In this document: positions 1 through 6,691 of the stretch, piece after piece | Layout: each line of letters begins with the position of its first letter | Numbering within the stretch: the first letter of the stretch is position 1 | From: an uncultured Rhizobium sp. | GTDB taxonomy: Bacteria > Pseudomonadota > Alphaproteobacteria > Rhizobiales > Rhizobiaceae | Assembly: GCA_945952245.1 (NCBI GenBank) | Contig: CAMFHT010000002.1 | Coordinates: forward strand, 1 to 48,047 | DNA length: 48,047 nucleotides | Reading direction: 5' to 3' | Program-made: the position numbers and the translations under genes | The notes under the pieces: model-generated | The model's input: the letters and a program-made list of their open reading frames with translations, nothing else | Database searches by the model: none | Told to the model about the DNA's origin: nothing

Positions 1-49
1 ATCTACACGTAAGGAGTCGTCGGCAGCGTCAGATGTGTATAAGAGACAG
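1..49 (+). other. Illumina Nextera i5 adapter (sequencing artefact)
   Basis: The first 49 bases match the Nextera P5-side adapter segment by segment. ATCTACAC is the end of the P5 flow-cell sequence, GTAAGGAG is the index known as N505/S505, TCGTCGGCAGCGTC is the read-1 primer part, and AGATGTGTATAAGAGACAG is the 19-base Tn5 mosaic end. Genomic sequence begins at base 50. This is untrimmed library adapter at a contig edge. It is not a transposon insertion, although the mosaic end derives from Tn5. Any reading frame crossing bases 1-49 is spurious. Confidence 0.98.
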
Positions 50-288
50 AGCTCCGGCAGATCCTCGATGAAGCTGTGGAAACTGTCGCTGGCGAGAATG
101 TCGAGGCCGTGGACGCCGACGTCGGCGCCGGTGCGGGTGCGGATGTCGTCCGCTTCCCGCTCGGCAGCGCGAACATTGCGGGCGGCGAGCAGCACGCTCC
201 AGCCGGCTTTCGCATAGGTCAGCGCCGCAGCGCGGCCGATGCCGGAGGTGGCGCCGATGAGGAGCAAGGTCTTGCCCGTGGTATTCAT
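50..288 (-). CDS. dprE2: SDR-family oxidoreductase, DprE2-like, truncated at contig edge
   Basis: Only the first ~79 codons are present; the gene runs into the adapter at base 49. The N-terminus reads as a Rossmann fold, with the glycine-rich NAD(P) motif GATSGIG at residues ~11-17 followed by an ARN-type second strand end. The ATG at 288 overlaps the TGA of the upstream FAD oxidase by 4 bases, so the two are translationally coupled. In mycobacteria DprE2 is the NADH-dependent reductase that completes 2'-epimerisation of decaprenylphosphoryl-ribose to the arabinose form, using the 2-keto intermediate made by DprE1. The DprE2 call rests mainly on this gene order; the sequence alone only shows an SDR. 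The catalytic Tyr-x3-Lys lies beyond the truncation. Confidence 0.8.
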
Positions 289-1631
289 ATTCCAAGCCTC
301 GTTGCCAGACGGGAGCTGAAACGCCCGTCGGCGCCGGTCGCGCGCCTGAGCTCCCTGAATTCATTCAACCGCGGATTGCTCGCCTCGAATACATCGCGCG
401 ATTGCCGTGCATCCTTGGCCATATAGAGCCGTCCACCCGCCTCGACAACGATGCGGTCTATTTGGTCGAGCAGCGGACGAACGCCCTCGGTGACAGGAAG
501 ATCCAGCGCCAGGGTATAGCCTGGCATGGGAAAGGACATCATGCCGGATGCCGGTCCGAGCTTTTTCAGGACGGCGAGGAAGGAGCCCCTGCCGGAGCGG
601 GAAAAGCGCTCGATGATCTCGCCGAGCACCGCCTCCGCCCGATCCTCCGGCACGACGCACTGATGCTGCACGAACCCGCGCCGGCCATAGAGCCGGTTCC
701 AGTCCCTGATGCCGTCGAGCGGGAAGAAATAGGGCTCCCAGTGCACGAGATGCGGCGCACCCGCCTTGCGCTGGCCAGCCCGGAAATAGGCTAGGTTGAA
801 GGCCTTGACGCTGAGGCTGTTCAGCGCCCAGCCGGGCAGATCGACGGGCATCCCGAGCCGGGCCTGCCTGAGATCCGGATACAAGACGGCCTCCGGCATC
901 ATAGCCTTCATTTCATCCCGGGACGCATGCTCACCCGCATAGACAAGCGAGCGTCCGAGTGAGGCCCCGCGGGCGAGGCAGTCGATCCATGCGACGGAAT
1001 AGGTGGCGTCGCCGGATCGGTCGAGTGCCGCAATCGCTGCCTTCAGGTCTGGCGCGACGGTGGTTTCCTGCAGGATCCAGCCCGTCTCGACCCGCTTCAT
1101 CGGAAATGTCGCTTCCGCGATCACCCCTGTCAGCCCCATCCCGCCGATGCTGGCGAAGAACAGTTCAGGGTTTTCCTCACGACTGCAGGTCACGGTCTCC
1201 CCATCGGCCCTGACAAGGCGAAAGGAGGCAAGATGATCGCCGAAGCCGCCGTCGCGGTGATGGTTCTTGCCGTGCACGTCGGAGGCGATCATGCCGCCGA
1301 CGGTCACGAATTTCGTGCCGGGCACGACGGGCGGGAACCAGCCGCGCGGCAGGAAGCTCTCGATGATGTCGGAGAGAAGGGTTCCGGCTTCGACTGTCAG
1401 CATGCCGGTCTGCGGATCGAAGGCGCGCATGCGGCCGAGACCCCGGCACAGCAGCGTCACCCGGTCGCCGACGGCCGCATCGCCATAGGAACGGCCATTG
1501 CCGCGCGCGATCAGGCTCGTGGCCGAAAGTGTGGCCGCTGCCAGATCTTCCGGAAACGGGCAATCCAGCAGCTGCGTCTCATGCCTTGGAAAGCGGCCCC
1601 AGCCTTCCAGCATCCCGTAAGGAAGGTTCAT
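285..1631 (-). CDS. dprE1: FAD-binding oxidase, DprE1-like (decaprenylphosphoryl-ribose 2'-oxidase type)
   Basis: 448 residues, close to the 461 of Mycobacterium tuberculosis DprE1. It has a VAO-type FAD domain: GNGRSYGD at ~44-51 and SDVHGKNHH at ~117-125. The C-terminal substrate domain carries RLYMAKDAR, equivalent to the region of active-site Lys418. The family oxidises the 2'-OH of polyprenylphosphoryl-ribose, the first half of its conversion to the arabinose donor. The residue aligning by eye with benzothiazinone-target Cys387 is Ala375 (context GYTLALDLPV). The ATG at 1631 lies one base after the GtrA stop, and the stop overlaps the SDR start by 4 bases. Order and coupling match the mycobacterial Rv3789-Rv3790-Rv3791 arrangement. 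Family assignment is firm; the exact lipid substrate is inferred. Confidence 0.88.
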   Translation of the reverse strand: MNLPYGMLEGWGRFPRHETQLLDCPFPEDLAAATLSATSLIARGNGRSYGDAAVGDRVTLLCRGLGRMRAFDPQTGMLTVEAGTLLSDIIESFLPRGWFPPVVPGTKFVTVGGMIASDVHGKNHHRDGGFGDHLASFRLVRADGETVTCSREENPELFFASIGGMGLTGVIAEATFPMKRVETGWILQETTVAPDLKAAIAALDRSGDATYSVAWIDCLARGASLGRSLVYAGEHASRDEMKAMMPEAVLYPDLRQARLGMPVDLPGWALNSLSVKAFNLAYFRAGQRKAGAPHLVHWEPYFFPLDGIRDWNRLYGRRGFVQHQCVVPEDRAEAVLGEIIERFSRSGRGSFLAVLKKLGPASGMMSFPMPGYTLALDLPVTEGVRPLLDQIDRIVVEAGGRLYMAKDARQSRDVFEASNPRLNEFRELRRATGADGRFSSRLATRLGI

Positions 1632-1632
1632 C

Positions 1633-2031
1633 TCATGCCCCGTTCGCTCGGAACACGAAGCGGCGGTCGAGCCGGTATTTCAGCGCATAACCGAGCGCCA
1701 GCCCCAGCGCGCCGCCTGTATATTTGGCAAGATCAGTCTGCCAGATGGTCCAGAAGCCGATCTCGAAGGCCCAGAAGATCAGCGTCGTGAGCACGCTGAA
1801 CAGGCCGTAGAGCGTTACCTTGCGCGCTTCGCTCGCGGGCGAGGCATAGCCGTCATAGAAGATCCAGTACTTGTCGAGCAGGTACTTCACGGCGAAGCCG
1901 GCGACAGTACCGGCAAGAATCGAGGGCAGCAGCGAGCGGGTGGGAAAGGTGACGACGACCAGTTCCTGCGCCGCGAAATTGACGAGGGTCGAGAGCACGG
2001 CGAAGAAGACGTAGCGGAAGGCTGTGGTCAT
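1633..2031 (-). CDS. GtrA-family small membrane protein
   Basis: 132 residues with about four hydrophobic segments and basic ends, typical of GtrA proteins. These assist or perform translocation of polyprenyl-phosphate-linked sugars or recruit glycosyltransferases. The start at 2031 is preferred to the upstream codon at 2061 because GAGG lies about 7 bases before it, overlapping the UbiA stop. Mycobacterial Rv3789, encoded next to dprE1/dprE2, is the relevant comparison and was proposed to act on decaprenylphosphoryl-arabinose. The C-terminal RLDRRFVFR pattern is common in this family. Gene order here is UbiA, GtrA, DprE1, DprE2 on the minus strand. The flippase or accessory role in this organism is inferred from that context. 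Confidence 0.85.
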   Translation of the reverse strand: MTTAFRYVFFAVLSTLVNFAAQELVVVTFPTRSLLPSILAGTVAGFAVKYLLDKYWIFYDGYASPASEARKVTLYGLFSVLTTLIFWAFEIGFWTIWQTDLAKYTGGALGLALGYALKYRLDRRFVFRANGA

Positions 2032-2039
2032 GCCCGGCC

Positions 2040-3602
2040 TCACATCGCGCCGACGAAACACATGCCGACGAGGCCGAGCGTGACGAGGCTGACCTTGTCC
2101 TTGAGGGCAAAGACGACGGGATCGTCATACATGACGCCACGGTGCGCGAGCATCAACACGCGCGCCATCCAGTAGGTGAGGATGGGTGCTGCAAACCAGA
2201 GGATTTCCGGGCGGCTGTAGAGAAGCTGCACGCTGGGGCTCGCGATATAGAGGCCGAGCAGCGTGAGGGCATTGAGACCGGCAGCGGCGGCGAGCGCGCC
2301 GACCATGCTCGTATCCTCGTTGCGGTAGTCGCGGCTCTTCGAATCCGGCAGATCCGCAGCCTTGCGCGCCATGAGCTCGACATAGCGCTTGACGAGGGCA
2401 AGTGCCAGGAACCAGCTCATCATGAAGGTGACGAGCCAGGGCGAAAGCGCCGCCGAAATGGCGACCGCCCCGCCCACGAGCCGCATGGTGTAGAGGCCGG
2501 AGAGCGCGATCACGTCCAGGATCATCTTGCGCTTCAGGAGGAAGGAATAGGCCGTCGTCAGCGCATAGTAGAGCGCGAGCACCCCGGTGAAGGCAAGGGA
2601 TATGGAGCCGGCGACCGCAAACGCCAGCACAAGCAGCAGCGGGATCGCCGCCAGCGCCTGCGAAAGCGGAATGTCGCCACAGGCAAGTGGCCGGCGGCAT
2701 TTCGTGCGGTGCGCCCGGTCGTCCTGGAGGTCGACGAGATCGTTGAGCAGGTAGACGCTGGAGGCGCAGAGCGAGAAGGCGATAGCCGCCATCAGCGCGG
2801 TCAGCGCATTGCCAAGGGTGAGGAGATGATCGGTGAAGAGCGGCACGAAGACCAGCGCATTCTTGGCATATTGATGCACGCGCAGGAGCTTCGCCCAAGT
2901 GCGCCAGGTCGGCCGCTCATGGGTGAGGTGCTCGACATCGGCATGGCTGGTCAGCTGCTGCGTGACGCAGTTCGGCGTACGGATGGCATAGGCCTTGGCG
3001 GCATGGCGCCAGACGGGAAGGTCGGCCTTGTCATTGCCGATATAGTCGAAGCCGCCCTCGCCGAATTCGCGGACCAGGATCGCGGCCTTGACCTCGCCAG
3101 CGCAATTGGTCGTCTGGTTGGTCGCATACCAGCCGGTGAAGAGGCCGAGATGATCTGCCACGGCAGACACCAGCCGCTCATGGCTGGCGGAGGCGAGATA
3201 GACGGGCCGTCCCTGCGCCGATGCCGCGCGGATGACCTTCAGCACTTCCTCGTCATAAGGCAGGACCGCAGGATCGAAATCGGCGGGCTCGGAAAGCCGG
3301 TGCTTCAGGCTCGCCTTGCTCTCCTTCAGCGCCCGCGCCATGTCGATCAAGGAATGCGGGCGGCGGCTGAGTTCGGAAAACGCGGTCTCGATCAGGAGAT
3401 CGGAGCGCACAAGCGTCCCGTCGAGATCCACCACCAGGGGACGCGGCGATTTCGGCCGCGCGGCCTTGGTGTGGGAGATGGCAGGCTGAAGGGCGACAGT
3501 TGGCGCCGGCTCCCGCTTGTGTCGGGTTGGGCGCTCTTCCTTTCGGGGCCAGGGCCGAAATTCCAGGCCGGAGGTCGGGATATTCTGCCCTAGGTCACTC
3601 AT
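2040..3602 (-). CDS. HAD phosphatase-UbiA prenyltransferase fusion (polyprenyl phosphoribosyltransferase type)
   Basis: 520 residues with two parts. Residues ~55-225 form a HAD hydrolase with DxD motif VDLDGTLV and a later GNDKADLPVW acidic motif. Residues ~235-520 form a UbiA-type integral membrane transferase with NDLVDLQDDRAH near 290, the Mg-diphosphate-binding motif, and eight or nine hydrophobic segments. Its neighbours suggest the substrate is phosphoribosyl diphosphate, as for Rv3806c, which transfers 5-phosphoribose to decaprenyl phosphate. The fused HAD could then remove the 5-phosphate, a step carried out by a separate protein in mycobacteria; that is inference. The start at 3602 follows AGAGG by 7 bases; a GTG one codon upstream is less well placed. 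First gene of the four-gene operon. Confidence 0.87.
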   Translation of the reverse strand: MSDLGQNIPTSGLEFRPWPRKEERPTRHKREPAPTVALQPAISHTKAARPKSPRPLVVDLDGTLVRSDLLIETAFSELSRRPHSLIDMARALKESKASLKHRLSEPADFDPAVLPYDEEVLKVIRAASAQGRPVYLASASHERLVSAVADHLGLFTGWYATNQTTNCAGEVKAAILVREFGEGGFDYIGNDKADLPVWRHAAKAYAIRTPNCVTQQLTSHADVEHLTHERPTWRTWAKLLRVHQYAKNALVFVPLFTDHLLTLGNALTALMAAIAFSLCASSVYLLNDLVDLQDDRAHRTKCRRPLACGDIPLSQALAAIPLLLVLAFAVAGSISLAFTGVLALYYALTTAYSFLLKRKMILDVIALSGLYTMRLVGGAVAISAALSPWLVTFMMSWFLALALVKRYVELMARKAADLPDSKSRDYRNEDTSMVGALAAAAGLNALTLLGLYIASPSVQLLYSRPEILWFAAPILTYWMARVLMLAHRGVMYDDPVVFALKDKVSLVTLGLVGMCFVGAM

Positions 3603-3764
3603 CACTTACCTCTCGTGCCTCACTGCGGGAGGCTGTTCCAAGCGGGTAAACAGACCCCTCAGTTTATTGTTCCGGATCGCACAAGGATTGTGTCCGACCG
3701 TACAAAGCAAGTTTTGACTGTGGCTCCTTTGTCCCGGAACAGCACGGCTTGGTTCGCAGGACAG

Positions 3765-3797
3765 AAAAAAGCTGCCGACGGCAGAACCGACGGCAGC
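3765..3797 (-). terminator. Rho-independent terminator after the flavoprotein gene
   Basis: On the minus strand an 11-base stem (GCTGCCGTCGG paired with CCGTCGGCAGC, one T-T mismatch) closes a 5-base loop and is followed directly by six T residues (bases 3770-3765). It lies 47 bases past the stop of the minus-strand gene at 3844-5880 and insulates it from the UbiA operon that starts at 3602. The rest of the gap, 3603-3764, presumably holds the UbiA operon promoter; I see no strong box there. Confidence 0.85.
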
Positions 3798-3843
3798 AAA
3801 GCAGGCCCAATGGGCCGGGGAAACCGGGAAGTAGTGTTAAGCC

Positions 3844-5880
3844 TCAGATATCCTTTGAAATCCTCAGGCCGTCATAAATGGCCGCATGGGTGTTGCGGGA
3901 GGCGACCGCATCGCCGATCCGGAACAGCTGGAAGGCACCGGACTGGTTGCGCAGCACCGTTTGCGCCTCGCCCTCGATCAGCTGTTCGTAGGACACTTCG
4001 CCCAGATTGCTGGAGAGGGGCTTGAGTTCGAAGTAGAGATCGTCGAGCGGAATGGTGCCGTGGTTGACGACGATCTGGTCGAAGGACTGCCGCTTCGCAA
4101 CACCGCCGTAATCGCTGCCGACGGTCGCCACCAGCGCGTTTCCGGCCTTTTCGACGGCTTCGAGCCGGTAGGTGACGGTGAAGACCGTGTCGAGTTTCTG
4201 CAGCGAGCGCATGTAGGGCACCAGGTTCATGGCCATGACCTCAGGCGCGAAGGAACGGTCCGGCGTCATGATCTCGACCTTCGCACCCGTCGCGGCAATG
4301 ATCTCGGCGGCCTGCAGGCCGGCATTGTCACCGGCATCGTCGTAGACCAGCACATTGGTGCCCGGCTTCACGTCGCCGGAAATGATATCCCAAGAGGAAA
4401 CGACGAGATCGTTGCCGGAAGCCAGAACTTCCGTATGCGGCAGGCCGCCGGTGGCGATGATCACCACATCGGGATTTTCAGCGGTGATGATCTCGGCTTC
4501 CGCCCATGTGTTGAAGCGGAAGGTGACGCCGAGGCGTTCGCATTCGGCCATGCGCCAGTCGATGATCGAGATCATTTCCTTGCGGCGCGGGCTCTGTGCG
4601 GTGAGGCGGATCTGGCCGCCCGGCTTGTCGGCGGCCTCGAAGACGATGACCTCGTGGCCGCGCTCGGCGCAGACGCGCGCCGCTTCCATGCCGGCGGGTC
4701 CGGTGCCGACGATCACGACCTTCTTGCGGATCTCCGCCTTCGGGATCTGGTGCGGCATGGTCTCTTCACGGCCTGTCGCCGCATTGTGGATGCAGAAGGC
4801 GAGCCCGCCCTGGTAGATGCGGTCGAGACAGTAATTGGCGCCGACGCAGGGGCGGATCTGCTCCTCGCGCTTCTCCATGATCTTGCGCACGATGTGCGGA
4901 TCGGTCATGTGCGCGCGGGTCATGCCGATCATGTCGACGAGGCCGGAGGCGATGGCATGACGGGCGGTCGCGACATCGGGGATGCGGGCGGCATGGAAGG
5001 TCGGGAAGTTCGTGGCCGCACGGATCTCGCCGGCAAGTTCCAGATGCGGCGCGCTCGCCATGCCCTGGATCGGGATGAGGTCGGTGAGCCCCGGATCGGT
5101 GTCGATGTGGCCGCGGACCACGTTGAGATAGTCGATCAGGCCGCTTTCCTTGAGCCGGCGGGAGATCTCGAGGCCTTCGGCGCGGTCGGTGCCGCCGTGC
5201 AAACGCTCGTCCGCGGTATAGCGTAGGCCCAGGATGAAATCACTGCCGACACGCTTGCGGATCGCGCCCAGCACGTCGAAGGCGAAGCGCATGCGGTTGT
5301 CGAGCGAGCCGCCATAGGGACCGTCGAGTTCATTGGTGACGGGTGAGATGAACTGGTCGATCAGGTGGCCATAGGCCTCGAGCTCCACGCCATCCATGCC
5401 GCCCGCCTTCATGCGCTCGGCCGCGTCGGCGAAATCCTTGATGATGCGCTCGATGTCCCAGTCCTCGATCTTCTTCGGGAAGGCGCGGTGGGCGGCCTCG
5501 CGGTGATGCGAGGGGGCGACGACGGGCAGCCAGTCGCCCTTGTCCCATCGTGTGCGGCGACCGAGATGGGTGAGCTGGATCATGATCGCAGCGCCCTCGG
5601 CATGGACGGCATCCGTCATGCGCTTCACCCACGGCACGATCTCGTCCTTGTAGGCAAGCAGGTTGTTGAAGACAGGCGGGCTGTCCTTCGAGACCGCCGC
5701 CGACCCCGCCGTCATGGTCAGTGCCACGCCGCCCTTTGCCCGCTCCACCGTATAACGCAGGTAGCGGTCCTTCGGCATCCCGTCTTCCGGATAGGCTGGC
5801 TCGTGCGAGGTCACGATGATGCGGTTGCGGAGCGTGAGGTGCTTGAGCTGGAACGGCTGAAGAAGCGGATCAATGGACAT
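3844..5880 (-). CDS. FMN/FAD oxidoreductase of the TMADH/2,4-dienoyl-CoA reductase class, StcD/DgcA-like N-methyl demethylase
   Basis: 678 residues. The N-terminal ~370 form an OYE-type TIM barrel (FQLKHLTLRNR at the start, GGSLDNRMRF mid-barrel). The C-terminal part is a dinucleotide-binding domain starting with VVIVGTGPAGMEAARV near 370. The best match I recall is rhizobial StcD (N-methylproline demethylase in stachydrine catabolism, about the same length) and dimethylglycine-catabolic DgcA. The iron-sulfur segment reads C345-x2-A348-x2-C351-x11-C363, so one usual Cys ligand is Ala; this may be typical of the subfamily. The start at 5880 (MSIDPLLQ) is preferred over a start 18 codons upstream, which would enter the operator. 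Divergent from the TetR gene, with putA nearby, consistent with feeding proline to PutA. The substrate is inferred. Confidence 0.75.
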   Translation of the reverse strand: MSIDPLLQPFQLKHLTLRNRIIVTSHEPAYPEDGMPKDRYLRYTVERAKGGVALTMTAGSAAVSKDSPPVFNNLLAYKDEIVPWVKRMTDAVHAEGAAIMIQLTHLGRRTRWDKGDWLPVVAPSHHREAAHRAFPKKIEDWDIERIIKDFADAAERMKAGGMDGVELEAYGHLIDQFISPVTNELDGPYGGSLDNRMRFAFDVLGAIRKRVGSDFILGLRYTADERLHGGTDRAEGLEISRRLKESGLIDYLNVVRGHIDTDPGLTDLIPIQGMASAPHLELAGEIRAATNFPTFHAARIPDVATARHAIASGLVDMIGMTRAHMTDPHIVRKIMEKREEQIRPCVGANYCLDRIYQGGLAFCIHNAATGREETMPHQIPKAEIRKKVVIVGTGPAGMEAARVCAERGHEVIVFEAADKPGGQIRLTAQSPRRKEMISIIDWRMAECERLGVTFRFNTWAEAEIITAENPDVVIIATGGLPHTEVLASGNDLVVSSWDIISGDVKPGTNVLVYDDAGDNAGLQAAEIIAATGAKVEIMTPDRSFAPEVMAMNLVPYMRSLQKLDTVFTVTYRLEAVEKAGNALVATVGSDYGGVAKRQSFDQIVVNHGTIPLDDLYFELKPLSSNLGEVSYEQLIEGEAQTVLRNQSGAFQLFRIGDAVASRNTHAAIYDGLRISKDI

Positions 5881-5923
5881 CGGTGAGGCTCCGGCAGTGG
5901 ATTTTCTTTGAACGCTAATCGGG

Positions 5924-5985
5924 AATGTACACAAGTGTCAACAATGAAAACAGGGGCATCAAGTAAATTGACATAAGTGTACATT
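5924..5985. promoter_or_regulatory. Paired inverted operators between the flavoprotein and TetR genes
   Basis: Two 18-base boxes face each other in the 145-base divergent spacer. Reading outward, bases 5941-5924 (minus) give TTGACACTTGTGTACATT and bases 5968-5985 (plus) give TTGACATAAGTGTACATT, identical at 15 of 18 positions. Each has imperfect internal symmetry (TGACA...TGTACA), as expected for a dimeric repressor. TTGACA in each box could serve as a -35 element, so a bound protein would block both promoters. The adjacent TetR regulator is the obvious candidate. Confidence 0.7.
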
Positions 5986-6025
5986 ATGCTTGCGCACCGC
6001 CTGCGCCACCGCTAGATTTCTGCCC

Positions 6026-6658
6026 ATGGAAGAGAACCCGACCGAAACCGGCTGGCGCGGATCGCCGGATGTCTGGCTGGAGGCTGCCTATCAGGCGCTC
6101 CTCGAAAACGGCGTCGATTCCGTCAAGATCCTGCCACTCGCCAAGCGCCTCGGGCTTTCGCGCACGAGCTTCTACTGGTTCTTCCGGGACCGGGAGGAAC
6201 TGCTTGCCGGCCTGATCGGGCGCTGGCGGGAGAAGAACACGGGCAATCTCATCCGCCAGACCGAGGCTTACGCGGAAAGCCTTGCGGAGGCGGCACTCAA
6301 CGTCTTCGACTGCTGGCTGGACAAGGACGTCTTCGATTCGCAGTTCGAATTCGCCGTCCGCAGCTGGGCCTTGCAGTCGCCCGAGATACTCGCCGAGGTG
6401 CAGAGCGCCGACCAGGCACGGCTCGAGGCGCTGCAGCGCATGTTCCTGCGCTTCGGCCAGGATGGCGCGATCGCCGACGTGCGGTCCCGCACCGTCTACC
6501 TCGTCCAGATCGGCTACATCACCATGCAGACCGAGGAAGACCTTGCCACCCGCATGCGGCGCATTCCGGGCTATGTCGAGATCTTCACCGGCTTGGCGCC
6601 GGAGCAGCGCGAGCTCGACCGGTTCCATGCCCGGCACGGATACCGGGAACAGTCCTAG
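6026..6658 (+). CDS. TetR/AcrR-family transcriptional regulator
   Basis: 210 residues. The N-terminal helix-turn-helix spans ~24-60 (KILPLAKRLGLSRTSFYWFF is the recognition segment), followed by an all-helical ligand domain. The ATG at 6026 is chosen over an in-frame TTG at 5990, which would put coding sequence just after the operator. The ribosome-binding site is weak. It is divergent from the StcD/DgcA-like gene and 33 bases upstream of a second flavoprotein gene, so it probably controls both transcripts through the paired boxes at 5924-5985. The effector is unknown; a betaine or N-methyl amino acid would fit the neighbours. Confidence 0.85.
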   Translation: MEENPTETGWRGSPDVWLEAAYQALLENGVDSVKILPLAKRLGLSRTSFYWFFRDREELLAGLIGRWREKNTGNLIRQTEAYAESLAEAALNVFDCWLDKDVFDSQFEFAVRSWALQSPEILAEVQSADQARLEALQRMFLRFGQDGAIADVRSRTVYLVQIGYITMQTEEDLATRMRRIPGYVEIFTGLAPEQRELDRFHARHGYREQS

Positions 6659-6691
6659 TCATCCCCCAAAGATCTTGAACCGGAGGATATC

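Noticed and set aside
31-49. Tn5 mosaic end as evidence for a transposon
   Set aside because: It is flanked by the index and P5 sequence, so it comes from the tagmentation library.
3-215. Short open frames on both strands across bases 1-217
   Set aside because: They read through the sequencing adapter at 1-49 and are shadows of the truncated SDR gene.
2142-3593. Plus-strand open frame opposite the UbiA fusion
   Set aside because: Arg/Glu/His-rich antisense composition typical of a shadow; the UbiA/HAD motifs fix the real strand.
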